From Jeotgalibacillus haloalkalitolerans (lineage in GTDB: Bacteria; Bacillota; Bacilli; Bacillales; Jeotgalibacillaceae), in contig NZ_JAXQNN010000003.1 in assembly GCF_034427455.1 (NCBI RefSeq), forward strand, positions 62,001 through 126,000: a stretch of DNA of 64,000 bases. The letters are read 5' to 3'. A program made the translations under genes and the position numbers. The number at the start of each line of letters is the position of its first letter. Within the stretch, counting starts at the first letter, position 1. Below, in pieces: positions 33,671-42,181 of this stretch. Below the pieces are notes generated by a model, which saw nothing but the letters and a program-made list of their open reading frames with translations, did not search any database and was not told where the DNA came from.

Positions 33671-34605
33671 TGAGTGTCATCAATACAAAGCAGCTCTATA
33701 AAAAGTACGGAAGTGTTCCTGTAGTCAAAGGAATAGATCTGACAGTCGAAAAGGGCGAGATTTTCGGATTTCTCGGACGCAATGGTGCCGGCAAATCAAC
33801 TTTTATCAATATACTAACAGGCATTATACATCCAAGCGCCGGATCATTTTCACTGTTTGGTGTTTCCGGACCGAACGATAAAGCTAAAACCCGGATTGGT
33901 GTCATGCCTGACTATACCAGCTTTGATGGATCCATGACCGCAATGGGCTACTTACGATTTTTATCAGAGCTGTCAGGCAATAAAGCATCAAAAGAGAAGT
34001 GTCTTGCCGTCTTAAAAAAAGTAGGGCTGGAAGGAGAAGCGAATAAGAAAACCGGCAAATTCTCTTTCGGTATGAAAAAGAAGCTTGGGATTGCTCAAGC
34101 CATTATCCATGAGCCGGAATTGATTTTTCTTGACGAACCCACATCAGGAATCGATGCGGAATCAGTCATTCACATTCATCAACTGATCCGTGAATTGAAC
34201 CGTGAAGGGAAAACGATCTTTATGACGTCGCACAACCTTGATGAAGTTGAAAAACTGTGCACACGGATTGCGATTATGAAGGATGGTCAAATTGTTAAAA
34301 TTGGCTCGATGGATGAGCTCAGATCTTATTATCAATCCACTATTATCGTTAAGATCAAGCACGGAAAAATCCCTTCATCAGAACTGAACCAGTTAAAGCA
34401 ATGGTTGTTAAAAACCGGACAGGGGCTGGAGATGAAACAGCAGCATATGATTATTTCTGTTGATCAGGAAAAGAAAATTGCAGATATAATCCGTGCTTTT
34501 AATCAATGCAAAGTTGACATCTATCGGGTCGAAGTGGAAGAGCCGTCACTTGAGGAAATTTTTCTTGATGAGCAGGTAAGTGGAGCGATCAGGAAAGTCA
34601 TGTAA
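33670..34605 (+). CDS. ABC transporter ATP-binding protein
   Basis: 311 residues. Walker A is GRNGAGKST (about 38-46), the signature is SFGMKKKLGIAQA (LSGGQ replaced by FSFGM, as in CcmA/BcrA-type ATPases), Walker B is LIFLDEPTSGID and the H-loop is MTSHNL. A C-terminal extension of about 95 residues follows, typical for BcrA-like ATPases. ATG 33670 overlaps the permease stop; the longer upstream frame from 33322 is in the permease and is rejected. The operon ends at the strong terminator at 34643. Confidence 0.92.
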   Translation: MSVINTKQLYKKYGSVPVVKGIDLTVEKGEIFGFLGRNGAGKSTFINILTGIIHPSAGSFSLFGVSGPNDKAKTRIGVMPDYTSFDGSMTAMGYLRFLSELSGNKASKEKCLAVLKKVGLEGEANKKTGKFSFGMKKKLGIAQAIIHEPELIFLDEPTSGIDAESVIHIHQLIRELNREGKTIFMTSHNLDEVEKLCTRIAIMKDGQIVKIGSMDELRSYYQSTIIVKIKHGKIPSSELNQLKQWLLKTGQGLEMKQQHMIISVDQEKKIADIIRAFNQCKVDIYRVEVEEPSLEEIFLDEQVSGAIRKVM

Positions 34606-34642
34606 TGTATAGGCTTGAGAGACGCAGCGAATTAAACAAAAG

Positions 34643-34693
34643 GACGCCATGTGAGTCATCCAGTAATCGGATGATTCACATGGCGTCTTTTTT
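34643..34693 (+). terminator. Strong intrinsic terminator
   Basis: Arms 34643-34661 and 34669-34687 form a 19-base stem with one G-U around the loop AGTAATC, followed by TTTTTT. It closes the ABC operon, and A-rich sequence upstream also serves the minus-strand gene at 34716. Confidence 0.92.
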
Positions 34694-34715
34694 CGTTATT
34701 TACTATTTAAGAATC

Positions 34716-34922
34716 TTACAGCAAGTATAACGAAATCAGCGATACAGTTACGGCAAACACAAACCCGCCGGCTATTGAGGAGGCAACCCAGATTCTGTAC
34801 TGGGGCAAATTGATTTCTTTTCGTTTATAAGCAAGCCTGGAGATTTTGATGATAGCAGATACCGTTATAAGTATGATGATGCATACGGAAAAAAAGAATG
34901 CAGCTAGTGAGATCACTTCCAT
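34716..34922 (-). CDS. Small two-helix membrane protein, 68 aa
   Basis: Two hydrophobic helices (about 4-24 and 45-66), linked by a positively charged loop (RLAYKRKEINLPQYRIW). ATG 34922 follows AGGAGAGGAATCT. No family recognised. It stands alone between the ABC terminator and the GIY-YIG gene on the opposite strand. Confidence 0.6.
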   Translation of the reverse strand: MEVISLAAFFFSVCIIILITVSAIIKISRLAYKRKEINLPQYRIWVASSIAGGFVFAVTVSLISLYLL

Positions 34923-35125
34923 AGATTCCTCTCCTTATCGTTTAAAATCAATGATTAGATATGTAAATCACCGTAAGTTAAGATAATCAGATTGTATCAT
35001 GTATTTCCTTCTAAGCGCTGTTTTGGGTGATCTTGTCATGTATAATATAGGTAAATAGCATTGATTTTGCAGCATATCTTAATTTAAGTAGCACGGTGCT
35101 AAACAAATAAACTGAGGTGTAGTTC

Positions 35126-36028
35126 ATGGCGCGGGGAAAAAGTATTAACCTGTTTCTGATAGATGGAAACGCGAATGGAAGAATTAAATGTACACTGGCA
35201 AATTGGACGGGAGTTGCGTACCGTCTGCCAAGGACGGAGATTGAGAAATGCCGTGATCGTGAAGATTTATCACAGACGGGTGTTTATTTCTTATTTGGAA
35301 CGTCCGAAGATAACGGTGAGGATATTGTCTATGTGGGACAGGCCGGTGTGAGAAAAAATGGTGAAGGTGTTCTGAACCGTCTGATTGAGCACAAGAGAAG
35401 TCCGGAAAAAGATTACTGGACAGAAGCCGTCGTATTCACTACTTCAAATAATTCATTTGGACCGACTGAAATCAGCTATCTTGAGAGTCGTTTCTGCACG
35501 ATGGCAAAAGAGGCTGAGCGATATGAAGTGAAAAATGGAAATGACCCTAACATCGGAAACTTAACTGAAGAGAAGATGAGTGAACTGGAAGAGTTCATTG
35601 ATTACGCAAAGATTGTGATGGGGACGTTAGGACATAAAGTATTTGAGAAACTCAGTCAGAGTAATGCTGAAGTGCAGGCTGCGCCAGAGGTCGACGCTAG
35701 TGTAAACAAACTGCTTTACCTGAAACGGAAGAGTGGTAAAAGCGGCAGAACGATTGAAGCGAAGTGTGAACAAACCAACGAGGGCTTTGTTGTTTTAAAA
35801 GGAAGTATGATTGAGACAATCGATTCTAACAGGGTCCCTGTTGGCGTGAAAGCGAAAAGAGAACAGGTACATATTGGGGATGACGGCATCCTCTTAGAAA
35901 ACGTCCTTTTTAAAAGCCCGTCCTACGCAGCAGCCTTTGTAATTGGTGGCAGTGCAAACGGGCTGACAGAGTGGAAGGATGAGCACGGCGTCAAGTTTGG
36001 AGAGATTGAAGAGAATCAGGGGGCGTAA
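35126..36028 (+). CDS. GIY-YIG nuclease-domain protein with DUF4357
   Basis: 300 residues. The N-terminal GIY-YIG motif is GVYFLFG then IVYVGQAG (about 52-75); the catalytic Arg is in NRLIEHKR (about 90) and the Glu in EISYLESRF (about 118). After a helical spacer, the C-terminal DUF4357 domain ends FKSPSYAAAFVIGGSANGLTEWKD. Proteins of this layout are found near defence or DNA-processing genes but are not well characterised. ATG 35126 follows GAGGTG; a TATAAT at 35041-35046 lies upstream. A small gene follows 3 bases after its stop. Confidence 0.8.
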   Translation: MARGKSINLFLIDGNANGRIKCTLANWTGVAYRLPRTEIEKCRDREDLSQTGVYFLFGTSEDNGEDIVYVGQAGVRKNGEGVLNRLIEHKRSPEKDYWTEAVVFTTSNNSFGPTEISYLESRFCTMAKEAERYEVKNGNDPNIGNLTEEKMSELEEFIDYAKIVMGTLGHKVFEKLSQSNAEVQAAPEVDASVNKLLYLKRKSGKSGRTIEAKCEQTNEGFVVLKGSMIETIDSNRVPVGVKAKREQVHIGDDGILLENVLFKSPSYAAAFVIGGSANGLTEWKDEHGVKFGEIEENQGA

Positions 36029-36031
36029 ACA

Positions 36032-36244
36032 ATGAAAAATGAATCTGAAAAGAAGACGATCAATGTACCGTTAAATGTGTGGCTGAACGAAAAAAACGGA
36101 CATATTCATATGAACGTGAATGGCGTATTAACGAGTGTAAATAATGACCCGAAATCTAAAAGGGGTAACCCGAGCCTGTTTTCAATTCTTGAAAAAGAGC
36201 TGATTAAAGCTGGGAAGATCCGTGAGGAAAGTGAAGTAGAATAG
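36032..36244 (+). CDS. Small protein downstream of the GIY-YIG gene, 70 aa
   Basis: A 70-residue soluble protein, Lys/Asn-rich at its start (KNESEKKTINVPLNVWLNE). The start ATG comes 3 bases after the GIY-YIG stop and uses GGGGGC inside that gene, so the two are coupled. No motif is recognised. It may be a binding partner or adaptor of the nuclease. Confidence 0.65.
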   Translation: MKNESEKKTINVPLNVWLNEKNGHIHMNVNGVLTSVNNDPKSKRGNPSLFSILEKELIKAGKIREESEVE

Positions 36245-36360
36245 TTTTATTGACTGTGCCAGATGCAGTTCTTACACGCCTTTTTAATCGAATGAATGTG
36301 TGTGGGAATTGATTGCGGCACAGTTTTTTATTTAGTGTGACACATATTAGGGGGATGTAT

Positions 36361-37095
36361 ATGACCATCATTTACGAACATGATCTGCCGGCAAAAGAAG
36401 TTATTAGAGTGATTCAAACCGGTGAAACAGAAAAATTAAAACTGCTCGTTTCTGAAAATCCAGATTTGATTAAATCCAGAATTGTTGCAAGAGATCATGA
36501 CCAAAATCAGCAAAGCCTCTCGCGCACACTGTTACATATCATCACTGACTGGCCCGGACATTTTCCAAATGGCGCGGAAACTGTCAAGGTGCTGGCAGAT
36601 GCCGGTGCTGATGTGAATGCCAGATGCACCGGTCCGCATACTGAAACGCCTTTGCACTGGGCTGCGAGCAGTGATGATGTAGAAGTGCTGAACGCTCTTC
36701 TTAATGCCGGTGCTGATATTGATGCGGATGGAGCGGTCATTGGTGGCGGAACACCGCTGGACGATGCAGTTGCATTTGCTCAGTGGAAAGCAGCTCGCCG
36801 ACTGGTTGAACACGGTGCGAAAACGAAGCTCTGGAATGAAGCAGCACTTGGTATGATAGATCAGGTTAAAAAACGATTTGAAAAAGGCAAACCGCCAACT
36901 CCTGACCAGATTACTGAAGCCTTCTGGTTAGCGTGTCACGGCAGTCAGCAAATGACAGCAGCATACCTTCTTGATCAAGGTGCTGATCTTAACTGGATTG
37001 GCTATGATGACATGACCCCACTTGATGTTGCAAGACGGAATCAGGATGAAGCGCTCGTTCAGTGGCTTGTTCGCAGAGGTGCCAGAGGTAAATAA
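36361..37095 (+). CDS. Ankyrin-repeat protein
   Basis: 244 residues with about five ankyrin repeats: VLADAGADVNARCTG, TPLHWAASSDDVEVLNALLNAGADID, TPLDDAVAFAQWKAARRLVEHGAK, AAYLLDQGADLNW and TPLDVARRNQDEALVQWLVRRGAR. There is no signal peptide, so a cytoplasmic protein-binding role is likely. Start ATG 36361 is 6 bases from AGGGGG. It stands alone with no partner visible. Confidence 0.9.
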   Translation: MTIIYEHDLPAKEVIRVIQTGETEKLKLLVSENPDLIKSRIVARDHDQNQQSLSRTLLHIITDWPGHFPNGAETVKVLADAGADVNARCTGPHTETPLHWAASSDDVEVLNALLNAGADIDADGAVIGGGTPLDDAVAFAQWKAARRLVEHGAKTKLWNEAALGMIDQVKKRFEKGKPPTPDQITEAFWLACHGSQQMTAAYLLDQGADLNWIGYDDMTPLDVARRNQDEALVQWLVRRGARGK

Positions 37096-37210
37096 ATTCA
37101 ATCATTTATGATTGATCTCAGACTATTATTTGCCAAAAAATGTTTGATTATCATCCAGTATTTTGAAATAATAGGAATATGAAAAAGCGATAGTCAAAAA
37201 GGGGGATTAC

Positions 37211-37654
37211 ATGAAATCAGCATTTTTCAGATGGGGAATTGCTTTTATACTCAGTGCGGTTTTGTTGGTAGGGACCTATTATTTCACGATGGACTTAGAG
37301 TTCGCGGGCTATGATGTAACAGAGCAGGGGCAATTTGTACTGATAGAGGGGTGGAAGCAGCCTTCGCCTTTCCTTAATACAGATGTTAGCAGTGAAACAG
37401 AAAGCCTGGCCCAGCTGGGTGCAGATATGGAACGGTTTAACCAGTGGCTGCTGATCGTATTGATTACAGTGGCATTTTTCATTGCGACCTATTATGCGCT
37501 TTTCAACAAACATAATACATTCAATCCTGCAAAAAGAAGAAAGTTCTTTTACGTGACCATCGCAGCGAATGCAGCTGTCGCCGGACTATTTATCTTTCAA
37601 TTTATTCATTTTGTGGAAGTGGTTAATAACAGCATGAACAATGTGTTGTTTTAA
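37211..37654 (+). CDS. Membrane protein with three helices, 147 aa
   Basis: Residues 9-27 form an N-terminal helix, followed by an extracytoplasmic loop of about 50 residues with alternating aromatic residues, then helices at about 77-97 and 112-133. ATG 37211 follows AAAGGGGG. Not recognised. Convergent with the lipoprotein gene at 37758. Confidence 0.65.
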   Translation: MKSAFFRWGIAFILSAVLLVGTYYFTMDLEFAGYDVTEQGQFVLIEGWKQPSPFLNTDVSSETESLAQLGADMERFNQWLLIVLITVAFFIATYYALFNKHNTFNPAKRRKFFYVTIAANAAVAGLFIFQFIHFVEVVNNSMNNVLF

Positions 37655-37680
37655 CTGAAAGCTGTTTCTTATCCTGGACC

Positions 37681-37728
37681 CGACGCTCACTCGATTTTTA
37701 ATATTCCTTAAAAATTGAATGAGCGTCG
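37681..37728. terminator. Long hairpin between convergent genes
   Basis: Arms 37681-37701 and 37708-37728 pair over 21 bases with two G-U pairs, starting CGACGCTCA. A T-run (GTTTTTT) follows only 14 bases after the stem on the plus strand. It probably stops transcription from both sides. Confidence 0.65.
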
Positions 37729-37757
37729 TAAGTGATATTAGCCGTTTTTTCAACTTC

Positions 37758-38120
37758 CTATTCTGTAGGCACATATCCAATCACTGCGTTGGTCTCAGGA
37801 TCAATTAGTATGGATGGTGTGCCGGTCAAAACAGTCCCTTTATCATTAAAGGTAACTCTTAATGCCGTCTCTCCTTCAAAATGTTCATCCAGTACCTCAT
37901 AGCTCTGATCAGCAACGACTTCTGTTACCTCAGCGTTCTGCCAATCTTCTTCTGCAGTATCATCCCAATTTTGTTCCTTCACATAATTCCAGGCCGCTTC
38001 TTTTGCTTCAATATACTGTCCCGTCTCACTTTTAGTTTCTTCTGTCTGCTCATTTGAACACCCGACTAACATAAGCGCAGCAAATGTGCTCACCGTTAAA
38101 TACCAGCATATTTTCTTCAT
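37758..38120 (-). CDS. Lipoprotein, 120 aa
   Basis: A signal peptide ends in the lipobox LVGC (about residues 18-21, Cys 21). The exported part is acidic (EQTEETKSETG). A region resembling PepSY-like or DUF-type small domains follows (about 40-118), with VLDEHFEGETALRVTF. ATG 38120 is used because the upstream frame lacks a start with a ribosome binding site. Function unknown. Confidence 0.7.
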   Translation of the reverse strand: MKKICWYLTVSTFAALMLVGCSNEQTEETKSETGQYIEAKEAAWNYVKEQNWDDTAEEDWQNAEVTEVVADQSYEVLDEHFEGETALRVTFNDKGTVLTGTPSILIDPETNAVIGYVPTE

Positions 38121-38270
38121 AACAGCACAACCCCTTTTAACAGTAGACGTATACCTTCCAGATAAGTTCCAGTGCATCATTAATTAAGCCTTGTGCTAAG
38201 TGATGTTTTTTGAAATAATTGGAATTATAAGTGCGCTCCAAAATTGACAGAGAACAGTGAGGAAATGCAT

Positions 38271-38852
38271 ATGAAAAATGTTTTAGTATTGGTGACTAAT
38301 GGCTTTGCGGATTGGGAAGCTGCCTATGTAACAGCGGAGGTAAATAAACCGGGAACAGGTTATCAGGTGAAGACGATCGCAGTCGATCTTCATCCCAAGA
38401 CTTCAATGGGTGGCTTCAATGTACTGCCGGATTACAGCCTGCAGGACTTTTCTTTCGACCTCCCGTTCAGCATGCTGATTATTCCCGGTGGAACGGGTTG
38501 GAAAAGTGAACAGGATCAGAGGTTAAAGCAGCTTGTTCAGTATTGTGTGGATCATCAGATATCTGTTGCAGCGATCTGTGATGCAACGATCTTTTTAGGA
38601 AAAAACGGGTTCCTCGATCACTCAAAACATACAAGTAATACATTACCCTATTTAAAGCAGCACGCGCCGGATTATAAAGGAGAGCAAAACTATATTGATG
38701 CGCAATCTGTCAGTGGTGATGACCTTATTACTGCGAATGGGAGCGGAGCGGTTGAATTTTCGAGGGATATTTTAAGCAGATTGAACGTCCTTGAAGGTGA
38801 AGCGTTGAATCGTTGGTATGACATATTTAAGGTGGGGTTTGTCAAAGGTTAG
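38271..38852 (+). CDS. DJ-1/PfpI family protein (YdeA-like)
   Basis: 193 residues. The nucleophile-elbow Cys is in AAICDATIFLG (about 106-117), and the preceding strand carries LIIPGGTGWKS, both typical of the DJ-1/PfpI glutamine-amidotransferase-like fold. Members include chaperones, deglycases and proteases; the YdeA type is uncharacterised. ATG 38271 follows GTGAGGA. It is followed by an acetyltransferase gene 61 bases on. Confidence 0.88.
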   Translation: MKNVLVLVTNGFADWEAAYVTAEVNKPGTGYQVKTIAVDLHPKTSMGGFNVLPDYSLQDFSFDLPFSMLIIPGGTGWKSEQDQRLKQLVQYCVDHQISVAAICDATIFLGKNGFLDHSKHTSNTLPYLKQHAPDYKGEQNYIDAQSVSGDDLITANGSGAVEFSRDILSRLNVLEGEALNRWYDIFKVGFVKG

Positions 38853-38912
38853 GCAGGCAAACGAATGCTGTATAGGGCTGCAACAGATCTGCAGAGAATG
38901 GGGGTTGATTCA

Positions 38913-39506
38913 ATGACTTTTCCGGAATTGGAAACTGAACGATTGAAATTAGTAAGGATGGATGAGCGTTATCTTGAGGCGTATTTCAATATCATGTCCA
39001 ATGATCATGTCATGGAATTCTACGGGATGGAACCTTTAAAGCAAATAGAGGATGCTGAAAAGATCATCACTTCGATGAAGTATACATATGAAAGTGGAAA
39101 CGGCATCAGGTGGGCGATTGTGTTGAAGGATACTGGAGCGTTTGCTGGGACATTGGGTTTGAATCTGTTGAGATTTCAGATGAAGCGGACCGAGATTGGT
39201 TATGAGCTGGGCACGGACTTTTGGGGTAAAGGCATTGCAAGTGAAGCGGTGAAAGAAGTGCTGCGATACTCATTTCAGGATCTTGGTTTATTCAGAATCG
39301 GAGCTGTCACTTTTCCTCAAAATGAGTCGTCAATCAAGCTGTTGAAAAAACTTGGTTTTATTGAAGAAGGAAGGTTGCGGGGCTATCTTTATCAAAACGA
39401 ACAGTCACATGATGCGATGGTCTTTTCACTTTTAAGAACTGATGAGGCAGCAAGCGAATTGGTTTGCGTAGAACGGAGTGAGTCTGCTGGGAAAACAAAG
39501 TCCTAA
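38913..39506 (+). CDS. GNAT-family acetyltransferase (RimJ/RimL-like)
   Basis: 197 residues. It opens with ETERLKLVRMDERYLEAYF, the RimL/RimJ-type start, and has the CoA loop WGKGIASEAVKEVL (about 104-117) and NESSIKLLKKLGFIEEG. Such enzymes acetylate N-terminal alanines of ribosomal proteins, or antibiotics. ATG 38913 lies 8 bases after GGGGG. Its end overlaps the following GNAT gene by 29 bases. Confidence 0.88.
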   Translation: MTFPELETERLKLVRMDERYLEAYFNIMSNDHVMEFYGMEPLKQIEDAEKIITSMKYTYESGNGIRWAIVLKDTGAFAGTLGLNLLRFQMKRTEIGYELGTDFWGKGIASEAVKEVLRYSFQDLGLFRIGAVTFPQNESSIKLLKKLGFIEEGRLRGYLYQNEQSHDAMVFSLLRTDEAASELVCVERSESAGKTKS

Positions 39507-40047
39507 CATTTTTAATCATAGAATTATGTTGAGGGAAATCATTGAAAGTGACTGGTCTGCCATACATGAATACGCATCTCAGGAAATTGTATGTCAATAT
39601 CAAGTATGGGGTCCTAATTCAGTTGAAGATACGAAGGCTTATGTCGATCAGGTGATGAAAGATACGCGTATTAAGCCGAGAACCAGGTATGTATTTGCAA
39701 TCATCAATAACGATGATAAGCACCTGGCAGGCGTTGGTGAACTTATTATCAGAGACCCTCAAAACAGAAACGCAGAAATCGCTTATATTATTAACCCTGC
39801 CTATTGGGGCAAAGGACTCGCTACTGAAGCTGCCGGATTATTGATTCATTATGGGTTTGAAGAGCATAGAATGCACCGGATTTTTGCTACCTGTGCGCCT
39901 GAAAATATTGCTTCTTCTAAAGTGTTAAAGAAAAGCGGAATGGTTTATGAAGGCAGACTTCGAGAGAACTTGTTAATCGGAGAGAAATGGCGGGATTCTA
40001 TGATTTACAGTGTGCTGAAAAATGAATGGAAAGCAGATGCTTACTGA
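39478..40047 (+). CDS. GNAT-family acetyltransferase, overlapping its neighbour
   Basis: 189 residues with the RimJ/RimL start HRIMLREIIESDW, the CoA loop WGKGLATEAAGLLIHYG and NIASSKVLKKSGMVYEG. The start is a GTG at 39478 inside the preceding gene; no good ribosome binding site is visible, so it is probably translated by coupling from the upstream gene. The two neighbouring acetyltransferases share about the same layout and may be a tandem pair acting on different substrates. Confidence 0.82.
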   Translation: MSLLGKQSPNIFNHRIMLREIIESDWSAIHEYASQEIVCQYQVWGPNSVEDTKAYVDQVMKDTRIKPRTRYVFAIINNDDKHLAGVGELIIRDPQNRNAEIAYIINPAYWGKGLATEAAGLLIHYGFEEHRMHRIFATCAPENIASSKVLKKSGMVYEGRLRENLLIGEKWRDSMIYSVLKNEWKADAY

Positions 40048-40067
40048 AAGTACAAAGGAGTTTTAAC

Positions 40068-40295
40068 TTGTATATAATAGGTGTTTTAACGACTGTTCTT
40101 TTAACTTTTGTTTGTACGATTGTATCTGTGTTGGGTTATAAAATGTTTGTGACAAAAGAAACGCCAACCAACTTTTACACGCCGTTTGATTATATTGCAG
40201 GACAGGATCGTGAAGAATTTCATGAAGAACGTAAAGAGGATGAGCAGGCGGAAGAAGCCGAAGCCGGAGACAATCGGAATACATATCGGTTTTAA
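40068..40295 (+). CDS. DUF3951-like small membrane protein, 75 aa
   Basis: A TTG start at 40068 lies 7 bases behind AAAGGAG; a longer frame from 40026 has no ribosome binding site. One helix (about 3-25) is followed by a cytoplasmic-type tail with the segment FYTPFDYIAGQ and a run of acidic residues (EERKEDEQAEEAE). The TPFDYIxGQ motif matches what I recall of DUF3951. Function unknown. Follows the GNAT pair by 20 bases. Confidence 0.6.
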   Translation: MYIIGVLTTVLLTFVCTIVSVLGYKMFVTKETPTNFYTPFDYIAGQDREEFHEERKEDEQAEEAEAGDNRNTYRF

Positions 40296-40310
40296 ATCAG
40301 GAGGTATTAC

Positions 40311-40772
40311 ATGTATACACCACCAAAACATATCATTGCAGTCTCTGCAAATGTAGTAAATGACCAGGGCCACACACTGCTGGTCAAAACACATCTGCGG
40401 CCAGACACCTGGGAGACGCCCGGAGGACAGGTGGAGGCCGGGGAGCCACTTGATCAGGCGCTGTGCAGAGAGATCTTAGAAGAAACCGGGCTGGTGATCA
40501 CGCCGGTTGGCATTACAGGCGTGTATTATAATGCCACAAAGCAGTTATTATCTGTCGTATTTAAAGCGGAATACGTCAGTGGAGACATTCACATTCAGCC
40601 GGAAGAAATTCGGGAAGCTGAATTTGTAGCACTCACTGAACATAATATTGATCAATATATCACCCGGCCCCATATGAAATCCCGAACGATAGATTGTATG
40701 AAGGCTAAAAGCATTGTTCCTTATGAGACGTGGGAGGTTAATCCTTATAACTTAATAGGCAGGCTGTTTTAA
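40311..40772 (+). CDS. NUDIX hydrolase
   Basis: 153 residues with the complete NUDIX box, GGQVEAGEPLDQALCREILEETGL (core REILEETG near residue 60), preceded by the RPDTWETPGG strand. Start ATG 40311 lies 6 bases behind AGGAGG. Substrate unknown. It follows the DUF3951-like gene by 15 bases. Confidence 0.9.
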   Translation: MYTPPKHIIAVSANVVNDQGHTLLVKTHLRPDTWETPGGQVEAGEPLDQALCREILEETGLVITPVGITGVYYNATKQLLSVVFKAEYVSGDIHIQPEEIREAEFVALTEHNIDQYITRPHMKSRTIDCMKAKSIVPYETWEVNPYNLIGRLF

Positions 40773-40797
40773 GTGGCTGGGTCACTTCCGCCTTTTT
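40757..40797 (+). terminator. Weak hairpin with T-run after the NUDIX gene
   Basis: AAGTG (40771-40775) and CACTT (40783-40787), with outer GGC/GCC pairs, are followed by TTTTT (40793-40797). The stem is short and overlaps the stop codon, so the call is tentative. Confidence 0.4.
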
Positions 40798-40875
40798 ACT
40801 GAGATGAAATTCAGTCTTTTGGGTCGTCATGAGGGATTCGAACTGTTTTACACTGAAGTAAATGGAGGTGTCATC

Positions 40876-41283
40876 ATGGATTTTACATATTTTAAAGCAG
40901 CACAAATCAGAATGGCCAGACCGACTGACAGGATGAAGGAAATCATTCGTTTTTACGAAAAAGGACTTGGGTTGAAAAGAGTGGCAGCGTTTCAGGAACA
41001 CGCTGGTTACGACGGTGTGATGTATGGATTACCTGGAACAGAGGTGCATCTCGAATTTACGAGTCACGCGTCAGGCAGTCCATGTCCGGACCCTGGGCGT
41101 GATCAGTTGCTTGTGTTCTATATTCCGGATGCTGTTCAGCTGAAGGAAATGGCGGACAGACTGATGGAAATGGGTTACCCGCCGGTTGAGCCTGAGAATC
41201 CTTATTGGAAAGAAAAAGGTGTCACGATAGAAGATCCGGATAAATGGCGGGTTGTGCTGATGAATACAGAGGGATTGATATGA
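40876..41283 (+). CDS. VOC-fold protein
   Basis: 135 residues with the VOC pattern: KAAQIRMARPTDRMKEIIRFYEKGLGL at the start, YGLPGTEVHLEFTSH, and a final strand KGVTIEDPDKWRVVLMN. ATG 40876 follows GGAGGTG. It probably catalyses isomerisation, oxygenation or binding of a small molecule. Followed directly by an ATGA-overlapping small frame. Confidence 0.8.
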   Translation: MDFTYFKAAQIRMARPTDRMKEIIRFYEKGLGLKRVAAFQEHAGYDGVMYGLPGTEVHLEFTSHASGSPCPDPGRDQLLVFYIPDAVQLKEMADRLMEMGYPPVEPENPYWKEKGVTIEDPDKWRVVLMNTEGLI

Positions 41284-41399
41284 ACAGAAGGAAGATGTAT
41301 GAGAATGAGCATCATGCATTAAAAAAGCAGATCCGCGTGGCTGTGGACTTAAGAGTATTAATATTAACGACATCTATTCATAAATTCGTTCATACATAA
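41280..41399 (+). CDS. Possible small coupled protein, 39 aa
   Basis: ATG 41280 overlaps the VOC stop codon (ATGA), 6-7 bases after AGAGGG. The frame reads 39 Lys/His-rich residues (NRRKMYENEHHALKK) to TAA 41397-41399. The coupling geometry is the only evidence; it could be chance. Confidence 0.3.
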   Translation: MNRRKMYENEHHALKKQIRVAVDLRVLILTTSIHKFVHT

Positions 41400-41424
41400 T
41401 TATCGAAAGTGATGTGATACTTCT

Positions 41425-41862
41425 TTGAAAAAGATGCTTGTACTATTAGCGCTGCTATCTATTCTACTTAGTGGCTGTACATGGGGGGACCCTGAAAGTT
41501 ATACAATATTTATTTTTGAGGGTGAAAGTGAAAGCTGGGAAGGATATATGGAATATGTTGACTTTAGTGAAGGTAAACACCCGGATGATTATGTAGAATT
41601 AACATTTAAAGAAGACCGTGCACCTGCCGATGCAGTGATAACAATTGCGGAAACGGATATCAGTCAAAAGCTTTCTTTCACATCCAGCTCAACCATGGTC
41701 ACATTAAACGAATCTGACATCCGTCAATTAATTGAATTGAAAAAAAATGAGGACAATTCTATTAAGGATTCAATTGACGTTAACATTTCATGGGAAGGTG
41801 AGCAGGAAACGATCTCAATGACTTTCAGTACATCCGTGAGGAGAGATGGCAGGGACTTATAG
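41425..41862 (+). CDS. Lipoprotein, 145 aa
   Basis: Starts at a TTG (41425) and has a lipobox, LSGC (Cys 18), after a hydrophobic core (MLVLLALLSILL). The exported part is acidic and beta-rich, with no recognised domain. It stands alone, and is followed by the terminator at 41971. Function unknown. Confidence 0.7.
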   Translation: MKKMLVLLALLSILLSGCTWGDPESYTIFIFEGESESWEGYMEYVDFSEGKHPDDYVELTFKEDRAPADAVITIAETDISQKLSFTSSSTMVTLNESDIRQLIELKKNEDNSIKDSIDVNISWEGEQETISMTFSTSVRRDGRDL

Positions 41863-41970
41863 TAGAAACTGCTGAAGATCCGAAAGACGTTTACAGTATG
41901 TAAATGATGAAAATAGAAGCAGCTCTTATCTCATGTTTTAACGATCATGTGATTCAACTATATAAAGACT

Positions 41971-42004
41971 AAAGGAACTTTAGATTAAAGAAGTTCCTTT
42001 TTTT
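41971..42004 (+). terminator. Intrinsic terminator
   Basis: AAAGGAACTT (41971-41980) pairs with AAGTTCCTTT (41991-42000), and TTTT follows. It lies about 110 bases after the lipoprotein gene. Confidence 0.75.
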
Positions 42005-42017
42005 AATGAAACGCTTT

Positions 42018-42095
42018 GTTAAAGTCCATTGTTGTTTCTGCACAGCTGGTGATCGAAGCGTCCCTTTGAAGCGGACATCAACGGCCAACTCAAAC
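42018..42095. repeat. Dispersed repeat, short copy
   Basis: Sequence from GTTAAAGTCC to CAACTCAAA matches the outer parts of the repeat at 46991-47153 (shared core TTTCTGCACAGCTGGTGAT, then GAAGCGT, TGAAGCGG and CATCA). The inner 87 bases of the longer copy are missing here. The break falls at AGCGT, a short direct repeat in the long copy (47030-47034 and 47117-47121). No gene lies in 41863-42181 apart from this and the terminator. Confidence 0.7.
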
Positions 42096-42181
42096 AAATT
42101 CTAATGAAATAAAATATTTATTAAAAAATCCCAATAAAATCTGAAAGATAACCGTCTACTTAATGTGAAGGGAGGCAGCAA

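Noticed and set aside
42140-42181. ECF autoregulatory promoter before the sigma factor gene
   Set aside because: A CGTCTA is present, but no GAAC/TGAAAC-type -35 occurs at 16 bases, so the promoter was not called.
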